Below are positions 35,680 through 44,537 of a stretch of DNA of 64,000 bases, one piece after another. Origin of the DNA: Burkholderia ubonensis (lineage in GTDB: Bacteria > Pseudomonadota > Gammaproteobacteria > Burkholderiales > Burkholderiaceae); contig NZ_CADFEB010000001.1 of NCBI RefSeq assembly GCF_902833085.1, positions 665,742 through 729,741 on the forward strand. Direction: 5' to 3'. Numbering within the stretch: the first letter of the stretch is position 1; each line of letters starts with the position of its first letter. Both the position numbers and the translations under genes were made by a program. A model generated the notes under the pieces. The model made no database searches, was not told the origin of the DNA, and saw only the letters and a program-made list of their open reading frames with translations.

Positions 35680-36393
35680 ATGGAAACCGGCATCAACGGA
35701 TCGGTGGTGGCGATCACGGGCGGCTTTGGTCATCTCGGCCTCGCAACGGCGGCGTGGCTGGGCGCGCGAGGCGCGCGCATCGCGCTGATCGGGCGGGGCG
35801 CGGCGCCGGCCGCGAACACACTGCCGGCGGGGCTCGTCGGCGCGCGCTGCATCGGCGGCGCCGACCTGGTCGACGAGCAGGCCGCCGTGCAGGCGCTCGA
35901 TGCCGTGCAGCGCGAGTTCGGCCGGCTCGATGCGCTGCTCAACATCGCAGGCGCGTTCGCGTGGGAAACGGTGGCCGACGGCGACGTCGCCACCTGGGAC
36001 CGGATGTATGCACTCAACGTGAAGACGGCGCTGAACGCGTCGAAGGCGGCGCTGCCGCATCTGCTGCAACGTCCGTCAGGCCGGATCGTCAATATCGGCG
36101 CGGGCGCGGCGCTCAAGGCCGGGCCCGGGATGGGCGCGTATGCGGCCGCGAAGTCCGGCGTCGCGCGGCTGACCGAAGCGCTCGCGGCGGAGCTGCGCGA
36201 CACGGGCGTGACGGTCAACGCGATCGCGCCGAGCATCATCGACACGCCGCAGAACCGCGCGGACATGCCCGATGCGGACTTCACGCGCTGGGTCCAGCCG
36301 AGCGAGATCGCGGCGACGATCGGGTTCCTGCTGTCGGCGGATGCGCAGGCGATCCGCGGCGCGTGGATTCCGGTGACCGGCCGGGTCGAGTAG
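35680..36393 (+). CDS. Short-chain dehydrogenase/reductase
   Basis: 237 aa. Motifs ITGGFGHLG (cofactor), NIAGAF, the active-site region NIGAGAALKAG and YAAAKSG. The usual catalytic Ser position reads NIGAGAA, so the Ser is replaced or shifted. A GGAGG site precedes the ATG. Divergent from the DapB-like gene; a terminator follows, so it is monocistronic. Confidence 0.88.
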   Translation: METGINGSVVAITGGFGHLGLATAAWLGARGARIALIGRGAAPAANTLPAGLVGARCIGGADLVDEQAAVQALDAVQREFGRLDALLNIAGAFAWETVADGDVATWDRMYALNVKTALNASKAALPHLLQRPSGRIVNIGAGAALKAGPGMGAYAAAKSGVARLTEALAAELRDTGVTVNAIAPSIIDTPQNRADMPDADFTRWVQPSEIAATIGFLLSADAQAIRGAWIPVTGRVE

Positions 36394-36414
36394 GACGGCG
36401 CCGCGTCACTCGAA

Positions 36415-36454
36415 CGGCGGGACGCCGGTACGGACGCCCGCCGCCGGCGTTTTT
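36415..36454 (+). terminator. Terminator after the SDR gene, before creB
   Basis: Stem ACGCCGG/CCGGCGT followed by TTTTT at 36450-36454. An alternative stem, CGGCGGG/CCCGCCG, overlaps it, so two mutually exclusive folds exist. Functions at least as a terminator. Confidence 0.65.
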
Positions 36455-36518
36455 CGATGGGCCTGCCGATGCCGTGCGTAAAATACCGCACCGCATAGTG
36501 CGAGCAGACCCGAAAACA

Positions 36519-37220
36519 ATGAATCAGCCCAATATCCTGGTGGTCGAAGACGAAATGGCCATCGCGGACACGATCGTCTACGCGCTCGGCACGGACGGCA
36601 TGCAGACCGTGCACTGCACGCTCGGGCATGCCGCGCTCGAGCGCTTGCGCGAAGCGCGCTTCGATCTCGTCGTGCTCGACGTCGGGCTGCCCGACATCAA
36701 CGGCTTCGAAGTCTGCCGGACGCTGCGCACGTTCACGGACGTGCCGGTGATCTTCCTCACTGCAAGGCACGACGAGATCGACCGGATCGTCGGGCTGGAA
36801 ATCGGCGCGGACGACTACGTGGTCAAGCCGTTTTCCCCGCGCGAGCTGGCCGCACGCGTGCGGGTCATCCTGCGCAGGCTCAACCGGCCGGCCGCGCAGC
36901 CTCGCGCACAGGGGCCGGGCGCACCGGACGTGGCGCCGGGCTTCAAGCTGGATGCGGACGGCGCGCGGCTCGCGTGGCTCGGCCGGACGCTGAACCTGAC
37001 GCGCTACGAATTCGGCCTGCTGGCGCTGCTCGTCCGGCATCCCGGGCGCATCTATTCGCGCGACCAGCTGATGGACCTCGTGTGGCGCGACGCGCTCGAC
37101 ACGACCGACCGCACGGTCGATACCCATATCAAGACGTTGCGCGCGAAGCTGCGTGCAATCGATCCGGCGCGCGACCCGATCCGCACCCATCGCGGGATGG
37201 GCTATTCGCTGCAACCGTAA
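36519..37220 (+). CDS. creB: Response regulator CreB
   Basis: 233 aa OmpR-type regulator. Receiver: E10, D11, phospho-acceptor D54 (LVVLDVGLPDI), K103 (VVKPFSPREL). Winged HTH at residues 145-230 ending in RTHRGMGYSLQP. Followed at 16 bp by creC and then creD, the gene order of the E. coli CreBCD system. CreB responds to growth transitions and envelope stress and binds TTCAC-N6-TTCAC tags, of which a variant array precedes creD. Confidence 0.92.
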   Translation: MNQPNILVVEDEMAIADTIVYALGTDGMQTVHCTLGHAALERLREARFDLVVLDVGLPDINGFEVCRTLRTFTDVPVIFLTARHDEIDRIVGLEIGADDYVVKPFSPRELAARVRVILRRLNRPAAQPRAQGPGAPDVAPGFKLDADGARLAWLGRTLNLTRYEFGLLALLVRHPGRIYSRDQLMDLVWRDALDTTDRTVDTHIKTLRAKLRAIDPARDPIRTHRGMGYSLQP

Positions 37221-37236
37221 CGCGGGCCATCGACTC

Positions 37237-38691
37237 ATGCACATCGGACTGCGGATCTTTTTCGGCTTCTTCCTGATCGTCGGCCTCGCCGCGCTGATCA
37301 CGCTGCGGGTGTTCGTCCAGGAAGTCAAACCCGGCGTCCGCGAGGCGATGGAGGACACGCTGGTCGACACGGCCCAGGTGCTCGCCACGCTCGCCGCCGA
37401 CGACATGGCGAGCGGTCACATCGGCGACGGCGCCTTTGCCCGGCAGCTCGAAAAGCTGCATGCGAGCCCGGTCCGCGCGGATGTCTGGGGCATGCGCAAG
37501 GACACGATCAGCTATCGCATCTACGTCACCGACGCGCACGGGATCGTGCGTTACGACTCCGCGGGCGAGGCGCTCGGCAAGGACTATTCGCGCTGGAACG
37601 ACGTCTACCGGACGCTGCGCGGCGAATACGGCGCGCGCAGCACGCGCGCGGACCCGAACGACGAAAGCAGCACCGTGATGCACGTCGCCGCGCCGATCCG
37701 CAACGGCAACGCGATCATCGGCGTGCTGACCATCGCGAAGCCGAACCAGGCCGTCGCGCCGTTCATCGCGCGCAGCCAGCGCAAGATCATGCAGTACGGG
37801 GCGCTGCTGATGGGCGGCGCGATCCTGATCGGCGTCGCGTGCACGTGGTGGCTGGTGCTCGGCCTGCGCAGGCTGCAGCGCTACGCGCGCACGATCGCGG
37901 CGGGCGAGCGCGCGGTCATGCCGCTGCAGGGCGCCAACGAGCTCGCGGAGCTCGGGCGCGCGGTGGAGAGCATGCACCGGCGCCTCGAGGACCGGCAGTA
38001 CGTCGAGAACTACATCCACACGCTCACGCACGAGATGAAGAGCCCGCTCGCGGCCATCAGCGGCGCGGCCGAGCTGCTGCAGGAAGAGATGCCCGTCGCG
38101 AACCGCCGGCGCTTCACGGACAACATCCGTCACCAGGCCGGCCGTCTCGAGCACATGATCCGCAAGCTGCTGGCGCTGGCCGAGGTCGAGCAGAAGCAGC
38201 GCCTGTCGGTGCACGAAACGGTCGCGCTGACGCCGCTGCTCGAACAGCTGCTGGAGGATGCCGAGCCGCGCGCGCGCCAGTGCGGGGTGACGCTGCAACT
38301 GGAGCGGCCGCCGGCGAGGGGGGATGCCGCGGTCGTGGCGGGCGATGCCTTCCTGCTGCGCCAGGCGCTCGGCAACCTGCTGGAGAACGCGCTGGATTTC
38401 GCGCCGCGCGGCAGTGTGATCAAGGTCGCGCTGGAGCGGCAGGCGGCGGGCAGGACGCCCGTCACCGCGATCCGCGTGACGGATGACGGCCCGGGCATTC
38501 CCGACTACGCGATCGCGCGCGTGTTCGAGCGGTTCTATTCGCTGCCGCGGCCGGACGGCCGCGATCGCAGCACGGGCCTCGGCCTGTGCTTCGTGCGCGA
38601 GGTCGCGATGCTGCACCACGGCAGCATCGCGCTCGCCAATCGCGCGGAAGGCGGCGCCTGCGCGACGCTGACGCTGCCGTCGGCGGGCTGA
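37237..38691 (+). CDS. creC: Sensor histidine kinase CreC
   Basis: 484 aa. TM1 at residues 5-27, a periplasmic CreC-type sensor (RIYVTDAHGIVRYDSAG, the conserved DESSTVMHVAAPI), TM2 near residues 190-210, HAMP, then H-box HEMKSPLAAISG with phospho-accepting H265, and ATPase boxes NLLENALDFA, DDGPGIPD and STGLGL. Partner of CreB. The assigned ATG lies 16 bp after creB. Confidence 0.92.
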   Translation: MHIGLRIFFGFFLIVGLAALITLRVFVQEVKPGVREAMEDTLVDTAQVLATLAADDMASGHIGDGAFARQLEKLHASPVRADVWGMRKDTISYRIYVTDAHGIVRYDSAGEALGKDYSRWNDVYRTLRGEYGARSTRADPNDESSTVMHVAAPIRNGNAIIGVLTIAKPNQAVAPFIARSQRKIMQYGALLMGGAILIGVACTWWLVLGLRRLQRYARTIAAGERAVMPLQGANELAELGRAVESMHRRLEDRQYVENYIHTLTHEMKSPLAAISGAAELLQEEMPVANRRRFTDNIRHQAGRLEHMIRKLLALAEVEQKQRLSVHETVALTPLLEQLLEDAEPRARQCGVTLQLERPPARGDAAVVAGDAFLLRQALGNLLENALDFAPRGSVIKVALERQAAGRTPVTAIRVTDDGPGIPDYAIARVFERFYSLPRPDGRDRSTGLGLCFVREVAMLHHGSIALANRAEGGACATLTLPSAG

Positions 38692-38706
38692 GCCCCCGGA
38701 GCCGGC

Positions 38707-38755
38707 TTCACGTTCGCCACACATTCGCTTCACATCCGCTTCGGCGGCGCTTCAC
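38707..38755 (+). promoter_or_regulatory. cre-tag-like array upstream of creD
   Basis: TTCAC at 38707, 38729 and 38751, TTCGG at 38740, all on an 11-bp grid (the slot at 38718 reads CACAC). The known CreB site is TTCAC-N6-TTCAC, i.e. two TTCAC at exactly 11 bp. Here the run sits 49-97 bp before the creD ATG, where CreB should act. Confidence 0.7.
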
Positions 38756-38803
38756 CCGGCACGATCATGCTGACCGGACTGTTCCACTCCGGTATCCGCT
38801 CAC

Positions 38804-40207
38804 ATGAATCGAATCCTGTTGTTCAAGTCCCTGATCACGGCGTGCCTCGTGCTGCTCATCCTGATCCCGCTGCATCTGGTGAGCAGCATCGTGCAGGAGC
38901 GCGCGTCGTACCGCGAAGATGCGTTGAAAAGCATCTGGTCCAGCTATGCGGGGCCGCAGACCATGACCGGGCCGATCCTGGTCGTGCCGTACACGGAAGT
39001 CACCCGCATCCGGACCGAGGCGGCGCCCGGCCAGCCGGCGAGCGAGCGCGTGCAGACCGAAGCGAAGCGCCTGCTGGTGTTCCCGAAGACGCTGAGCGTC
39101 AAGGGCAGTGTTGCGACCAGCGTCCGCTATCGCGGCATTCACAAGGCGCTCGTGTACGACCTGCAGAGCCGCTGGGAGGGCACGCTCGCGTTGCCGGACC
39201 TGAAGCAGCTGCAGCAGTCGGCCGGCCACGTGAGCTTCGCGATCGGCAATCCGTACCTCGCGTTCGGCATCAGCGACATTCGCGGCCTGATGGCGCAGCC
39301 GGTGCTGGTTTTCGGCGGCAAGCGGCTGGCGATGGAGCAGGGCGCGCAGCTCGCGAGCCTGCGTCAGGGCGTGCATGCGGACGTCGACCTCGGCGCGTTC
39401 CCCGCCGCGTCCTCCGCCACATCCGCCGAAAACGTCGTGCCGTTCAGCATCGAGCTGCCGCTGTTGGGGGCGCAATCCGTTGCGTTCGCGCCGATCGCCG
39501 ACCAGAACGATTTCTCGCTGAAATCCGCGTGGCCGCACCCGAGTTTCGACGGCGCATTCCTGCCGCGCACCCGCACCGTCGATGCCGGCGGCTTCGCGAG
39601 CGCATGGAGCCTGACGTCCTTCAATACGAAGGTGCGCGAGCAGATCGCGGCGGGCAACGGGGACGATGCGCTCGAAGCCGCATCGGTCTCGCTGATCGAG
39701 CCGGTCAACGTCTATCTCGAAGCCGAGCGCGCGACGAAGTACGGCGCGCTGTTCGTGATGCTCACCTTCGCGAGCTTCTTCATGTTCGAGCTCGTGAAGC
39801 GGCTGCGCATTCACCCGATCCAGTACCTGCTGGTGGGCCTGTCGCTCGCGCTGTTCTTCCTGCTGCTGCTGAGCCTGTCCGAGCACATCGCGTTCGAGTA
39901 CGCGTATCTGGCGGCGAGCGGCGCGTGCATCGGCCTGCTCGGGTTCTACCTGTCGTTCGTGCTGCACAGCGTGAAGCGCGGGGCAGCGTTCGCCGGGCTG
40001 CTGGCGATGCTGTATGCAGCGCTCTACGGGCTGCTGCTGTCGGAAGACAATGCGCTGATGCTCGGTTCGCTGCTGCTGTTCGCGATTCTCGCCGGCATCA
40101 TGACGCTCACCCGGCGCATCGACTGGTATTCGGTCGGCGCGGCGTGGCAGCCGCTGGCCGACAAGCCGGAGACGGGCGCCGCGAAGCCGGACGCGCCGGC
40201 GCGGTGA
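38804..40207 (+). CDS. creD: Inner-membrane protein CreD
   Basis: 467 aa. TM1 at about residues 5-30, a large periplasmic domain with TGPILVVPYTEV and SVKGSVATSVRYRGIHKA, then four to five C-terminal helices from FASFFMFELVKRL on. It is the main target of CreBC; overexpression in other bacteria raises resistance to colicin or beta-lactams. Separated from creC by 112 bp holding the cre tags, so it has its own promoter. Confidence 0.92.
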   Translation: MNRILLFKSLITACLVLLILIPLHLVSSIVQERASYREDALKSIWSSYAGPQTMTGPILVVPYTEVTRIRTEAAPGQPASERVQTEAKRLLVFPKTLSVKGSVATSVRYRGIHKALVYDLQSRWEGTLALPDLKQLQQSAGHVSFAIGNPYLAFGISDIRGLMAQPVLVFGGKRLAMEQGAQLASLRQGVHADVDLGAFPAASSATSAENVVPFSIELPLLGAQSVAFAPIADQNDFSLKSAWPHPSFDGAFLPRTRTVDAGGFASAWSLTSFNTKVREQIAAGNGDDALEAASVSLIEPVNVYLEAERATKYGALFVMLTFASFFMFELVKRLRIHPIQYLLVGLSLALFFLLLLSLSEHIAFEYAYLAASGACIGLLGFYLSFVLHSVKRGAAFAGLLAMLYAALYGLLLSEDNALMLGSLLLFAILAGIMTLTRRIDWYSVGAAWQPLADKPETGAAKPDAPAR

Positions 40208-40231
40208 TCATGCGCACTTAAAATGGAAGCG

Positions 40232-40256
40232 GCCGGCCGGGATCGTCCCGGCCGGC
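40232..40256. terminator. GC-rich hairpin after creD
   Basis: Perfect 11-bp arms GCCGGCCGGGA/TCCCGGCCGGC around TCG, 25 bp after the creD stop. No U-tract follows, so it may end transcription only with help or protect the 3' end. Confidence 0.5.
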
Positions 40257-40309
40257 AGGTCACGCGGCATCCACTTATACTGGGTGTTCCCCGTTACTCG
40301 ATCAGCGCC

Positions 40310-40507
40310 GTGCCCAAGCCTGCCTCTCCGGATTCGTCCGCCGACGATCCGCGTCCGACCCCGCCTCAGCAACCGGAACTCGAAGACTGCTGCAACAGCG
40401 GCTGCTCGCCGTGCATCTTCGACTTGTACGAGGATGCGATGGAGCGCTATCGCGTCGCGCTGGCCGAATGGGAAGCGCGACAGGCGAAACGCAAGCGGCG
40501 CCGGTGA
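40310..40507 (+). CDS. Oxidoreductase-like domain protein (PF09791 type)
   Basis: 65 aa, GTG start. It carries the family core ELEDCCNSGCSPCIFDLYED (residues 25-44), with a CC-x3-C-x2-C pattern that could bind metal, and a basic tail QAKRKRRR. The family is found alone in proteobacteria and fused to oxidoreductases in eukaryotes; the function is unknown. Stand-alone here. Confidence 0.85.
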   Translation: MPKPASPDSSADDPRPTPPQQPELEDCCNSGCSPCIFDLYEDAMERYRVALAEWEARQAKRKRRR

Positions 40508-40638
40508 GCCGCCGGCACACGCGGTCGCGTGCAGCCGCCGATTCCCGGAGAACGGGAAGCGGTGACGCAGGCGCGGGAGGTGCTGGTGTGACGGGAAACC
40601 GGCGCGGTGGGATGCCGGCTCGATTCAAGTGGACAAAG

Positions 40639-40905
40639 ATGAAAATATCGAGAGACTTCGGGATCGTGATTCGACGTGCGGCCCTCGTCGACAAGGCCAT
40701 CGACCTTTCGGCGATCTACGCCGAATTCAATTTCTCACGCTGTTTCGACGAGTCCGACACGATGGTGTCGCTCGGACCATTCTTCGGGGGCGATGCCGCG
40801 GACGCGTGCATGAGATCGCTGGAACGACTCGGGCTCGCCTATATCGAAGATTTCTTCATCTGCGAGCAATACGTTCCCGATTGGTGTGAGTTGCAAGCGT
40901 TCTGA
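40639..40905 (+). CDS. Small hypothetical protein
   Basis: 88 aa starting MKISRDFGIVIRRAALVDKA, acidic, with DADACMRSLERLGLAYIEDF-like C-terminal half. An in-frame ATG at 40612 would add nine residues. Codon bias supports a real gene; no domain recognised. Convergent with the LysR gene. Confidence 0.55.
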   Translation: MKISRDFGIVIRRAALVDKAIDLSAIYAEFNFSRCFDESDTMVSLGPFFGGDAADACMRSLERLGLAYIEDFFICEQYVPDWCELQAF

Positions 40906-40913
40906 GTAACCGT

Positions 40914-41831
40914 CTATCGGTATCCGGGGTGACATTCCGTGTCGTCGCCGACATACGCCAGCAACCCCCGCACCAGCGCATCGAACGTCGCCCGGCAGCG
41001 CGGGCTGTTCCGCAGGTCTTCGTGCATGACGACCCACGTTTCCAGCGGCAACGCGACCTGTTCCGGCAGCACGCGCACGAGCCGCGCATCGCGTTTCGCG
41101 AGCGCCGTCTGGCAGACGCCGATTCCATATCCCGCGCGGATCAGCGCCAGCTGCGCCAGGTTGCTGTCCGTCCGCAGCGCGAACGCGTCGCGGTTCCAGA
41201 TGGGCAGCGCGTGCACCGCCGCGCGCAGGAACGGCGTCATTGTGTCGAATCCGATCAGCGCATGTTGCGCGAGCTCGGACAGCGTCGCCGGCGCGCCGTG
41301 CTCGGCGAGATAGTCGTCGCGCGCATACATGCCCAGCTCGATGTTCCCGATGCGCCGCGCGACGAGCGCATCCTGTGCGGGCGGCGCCATGCGGACCGCG
41401 ATGTCGGCCTCACGGTTCAGCACGTCCTGGATGCGGTCGGTCGGCGCCAGCTCCACGACGAGCCCGGGATGGTCGCGCCGCAACTGCGTCAGCATCGGCG
41501 GCAGCACTTCGACGCCGATCACGTCGCTCGCCGAGATCCGCACGACGCCGCTGACGTCGGCGCCGTGACTCACCGCCGCGCGCTCGAACGCGGCCGCCGC
41601 GCTGCGCAGCGTCTCGGCATGGCCGCGCAGCGCCAGCGCGGCCTCGGTCGGCAGCAGCCCGGACGGCGATCGGGTGAACAGGGGCTGGCCGAACGCGGCT
41701 TCGAGCGCGGCGACGTGCCGGCCCGCCGTCGGCTGCGTAATGCCGAGCGCGCGCGCCGCGCCCGACAGCGACCCTTCGGTCAGCACCGCAAGGAAGGTTC
41801 GATACAGTTCCCAGTTGAGATCGGAGGCCAT
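40914..41831 (-). CDS. LysR-family regulator
   Basis: 305 aa. N-terminal HTH WELYRTFLAVLTEGSLSGAA...ITQPTAGRHVAALE followed by a substrate-binding domain (RISASDVIGVEVLPPMLTQL). It is divergent from the epimerase gene at 41930 with 98 bp between, the standard arrangement for a LysR regulator and its target. Confidence 0.92.
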   Translation of the reverse strand: MASDLNWELYRTFLAVLTEGSLSGAARALGITQPTAGRHVAALEAAFGQPLFTRSPSGLLPTEAALALRGHAETLRSAAAAFERAAVSHGADVSGVVRISASDVIGVEVLPPMLTQLRRDHPGLVVELAPTDRIQDVLNREADIAVRMAPPAQDALVARRIGNIELGMYARDDYLAEHGAPATLSELAQHALIGFDTMTPFLRAAVHALPIWNRDAFALRTDSNLAQLALIRAGYGIGVCQTALAKRDARLVRVLPEQVALPLETWVVMHEDLRNSPRCRATFDALVRGLLAYVGDDTECHPGYR

Positions 41832-41929
41832 ACGGAAATGTATAGCGGATCGATCATGTTCGCCAATTCCTTATGATCCCGATGCGACCCAGAATGCGCT
41901 CACGACGGATTCATTTCAGGAGAGCGGCA

Positions 41930-42910
41930 ATGGCGACGGAAGGTCAACACGCGGAACGGCAGGCGCTGGTGCTCGGCGCGACGGGCGGCATCGGCGGGGA
42001 AGTCGCGCGGCAACTGCGCGACGCGGGCTGGCGGGTGCGGGCGCTGCAGCGCGGGCTGACGGACGCAACGGCCCAGCGCGACGGGCTGACCTGGGTGCGC
42101 GGCGATGCGCTCGACCGCGATGCCGTGATGCAGGCGGCGCGCGGATGCGCGGTGATCGTGCATGCGGTCAACCCGCCGGGCTATCGCCGCTGGTCCGAAT
42201 GGGTGCTGCCGATGATCGACAACACGATCGCGGCGGCCGCGGCGGCGGGCGCGACCGTCGTGCTGCCGGGCACGGTCTACAACTACGGCGCCGACGCGTT
42301 TCCGGTCCTGCACGAAGACGCGCCGCAGCATCCGTTCACCCGCAAGGGGGCGATCCGGGTCGAACTGGAGCGCCGGCTGCAGGACGCGGCCGCGCGCGGC
42401 GTGCGGACGATCGTCGTGCGCGCCGGCGATTTCTTCGGGCCGCGGGCCGGCAACAACTGGTTTGCGCAGGGGCTGGTGAAGCCCGGGCAGCCGCTCGGGG
42501 CCGTGAGCCTGCCGGGGCGGCGCGGCGTCGGTCATCAATGGGCGTACTTGCCGGACGTGGCCCGCGCGATGGTGGAGCTGATCGAGCGGCGGGAGACGCT
42601 GGCGCCGTTCGCGCGCTTCCACCTGGCCGGGCACTGGGACGCGGACGGCACGGAAATGGCGCAGGCGATCTGCCGCGTCGCGCAACGGCACGGCGAGCGT
42701 CCGGCATTGCGGCGCTTCCCGTGGTGGCTCGTGCGCGCGGCGTCGCCGTTCGTGCCGACGCTGCGCGAACTGCTCGAGATGCGCTATCTGTGGCGCGAAC
42801 CGATCCGCCTGGACAACGCGCGGCTGACCGCGGTGCTGGGGCGTGAGCCGCATACGCCGCTCGACGCGGCTGTCGAGGCGACGCTGGTGGGGCTGGGGTG
42901 TTTGCGGTGA
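41930..42910 (+). CDS. NAD(P)-dependent epimerase/dehydratase (atypical SDR)
   Basis: 326 aa. Rossmann motif VLGATGGIGGEVARQL, an active-site region PGTVYNYGADAF with the expected Tyr, and an extended-SDR C-terminal domain. NmrA/TMR-like members often act on quinones or flavonoids. AGGAGAG precedes the ATG. Divergent from LysR, which probably regulates it. Confidence 0.87.
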   Translation: MATEGQHAERQALVLGATGGIGGEVARQLRDAGWRVRALQRGLTDATAQRDGLTWVRGDALDRDAVMQAARGCAVIVHAVNPPGYRRWSEWVLPMIDNTIAAAAAAGATVVLPGTVYNYGADAFPVLHEDAPQHPFTRKGAIRVELERRLQDAAARGVRTIVVRAGDFFGPRAGNNWFAQGLVKPGQPLGAVSLPGRRGVGHQWAYLPDVARAMVELIERRETLAPFARFHLAGHWDADGTEMAQAICRVAQRHGERPALRRFPWWLVRAASPFVPTLRELLEMRYLWREPIRLDNARLTAVLGREPHTPLDAAVEATLVGLGCLR

Positions 42911-43118
42911 TCGATGTATCGACGACGTCCGGCATGCCTATCGGGAGAGTAGGCGCCGATGTGTTGGCGGCTCGCGACAGCATGCTCGTTACCGCCTTCC
43001 CGTCGGCAATGCGCTTCTGCTATGATCCGCGCTCCCTTCCTTGACGCTGCTGCGGGAAGGTACTCAAGACCACCGGTTTGCCGGAGGTCGCGTCGTACCT
43101 TTTCCATTCCAAGCAGCG

Positions 43119-44510
43119 ATGTCTACTTTTCCCCGCTTGAAAAAAGCCTTGCAACGGCAAGGCATCCGCGTCGACTACCAGGCCGGCGTCTACCACCTGC
43201 GCAACGAACAGTCGCAGGCCTCCGTGCTGTTGCCCGCCGCCTTGCCGCTCGAGGAGAAGGCGGTGCAGCAACTGCTGTCCTTCGCGGCGGTGCGTTCGCC
43301 CGATCATCGCCACGGCGTCTGCAAGGCATGCGCGACGCCGGACTTTCATCCGGGCGGAATCGCGCCGGTCGGATCGATCGTCGCGACCGACGACGCATTC
43401 GTGATTCCCGCCGCGGTCGGCACCGACATCAACTGCGGGATGCGCCTGCTGACGACCGGACTCAAGCGCTCGTCGCTCGCGCCGCTCGAATCGCGCATCG
43501 TCGAGCGTCTGACCCGCGCGATCCTGGCGGATCACCGGGACGTGCCGGTCAACGGCGCCGCATTCCGGGCGCTGTTCGACACGGGCCCGGACGCGTTCAT
43601 CGATCGTGTCGCGCCGCACGGCATCTGGCGGCAGGTCGATCGAGACCGGCTCGTGCGCGAGCTGTCCGCGTGCATCGGTCTCGACCGGTTCGACGGCAGT
43701 GCGAAGTATGCGCCGGACGCGCACGTCGGGGCCCGGGAAACGTTTCGCGATCCGTGCCTCGGCACGCCGGGTTCGGGCAATCATTTCGTCGAGCTGCAGG
43801 TCGTCGACGAAGTGCTCGACCGGCATGCGGCCTATCGCGCCGGGCTCGCGCGCGACGACGTCGTCGTGATGATCCACAGCGGCTCGCGTGATGTCGGCTT
43901 CTACGTCGGGCGGCGCTGGATGGATCGTGCACGCGCGGCCTGGCCGGCGGGCTTGAAGCATCCGGAGAGCGGCCTGTATGGTCTCTCCGGGGAACTGGCG
44001 CGCGAGTATCTGGCCGCCATGGGCACGGCCGCGCGTTATGCGTGGCTGAATCGCGTGGTGCTCGCCGAGATGGTGCGCAAGGAACTCGCCGAGCTGACGG
44101 GCGGCACGTATTCGACGCTGGTCGTCGATGTGCCGCACAACGTCGTGCTTCAGGAGGACGGGATGAATATCCATCGCAAGGGCGCCACGCCGGCCCGCGA
44201 AGGCGACCTCGCGTTGATCCCGGGTTCGATGGGCGACGCGTCGTACCTGGTCACGGGGCTCGGTCATCCGGACTGGCTGTGGTCCTGCAGCCACGGCGCC
44301 GGCCGGAGCGTGCGCCGGCAGGCCGTCAGGCGGCTGCGCACGGAGCGGGCGCCGGGCGCATGGACGTGCGTCACGCTGCGCGAGGAGCGCCGCATCGAGG
44401 AAGCGCCGGAAGCGTACAAGCCGATCGGACCGGTGATCGACGCGCAGGAACAGGCCGGCCTGATACGCGGCGCGGTGCGGCTCAAGCCGTGGATCACGTT
44501 CAAGGCGTGA
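43119..44510 (+). CDS. rtcB: RtcB-family RNA ligase
   Basis: 463 aa. Mn-binding and catalytic motifs: GTDINCGMRL (C106; the usual form is DIGCGM), GNHFVELQVVDE, MIHSGSRDVG, DVPHNVVLQEDG, and CSHGAGRSVRR whose H392 is the guanylylated His. It joins 2',3'-cyclic phosphate and 5'-OH RNA ends using GTP. No rtcA, archease or sigma-54 activator rtcR is adjacent, so this is an orphan or a distinct RtcB subclass. Confidence 0.9.
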   Translation: MSTFPRLKKALQRQGIRVDYQAGVYHLRNEQSQASVLLPAALPLEEKAVQQLLSFAAVRSPDHRHGVCKACATPDFHPGGIAPVGSIVATDDAFVIPAAVGTDINCGMRLLTTGLKRSSLAPLESRIVERLTRAILADHRDVPVNGAAFRALFDTGPDAFIDRVAPHGIWRQVDRDRLVRELSACIGLDRFDGSAKYAPDAHVGARETFRDPCLGTPGSGNHFVELQVVDEVLDRHAAYRAGLARDDVVVMIHSGSRDVGFYVGRRWMDRARAAWPAGLKHPESGLYGLSGELAREYLAAMGTAARYAWLNRVVLAEMVRKELAELTGGTYSTLVVDVPHNVVLQEDGMNIHRKGATPAREGDLALIPGSMGDASYLVTGLGHPDWLWSCSHGAGRSVRRQAVRRLRTERAPGAWTCVTLREERRIEEAPEAYKPIGPVIDAQEQAGLIRGAVRLKPWITFKA

Positions 44511-44537
44511 CGGAGGCCGGCGTTGCACGTCACGACC

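Noticed and set aside
40223..40309. An N-terminal extension of the oxidoreductase-like gene from 40223
   Set aside because: It runs through the GC-rich hairpin after creD and is not protein-like; the GTG at 40310 begins the conserved product.
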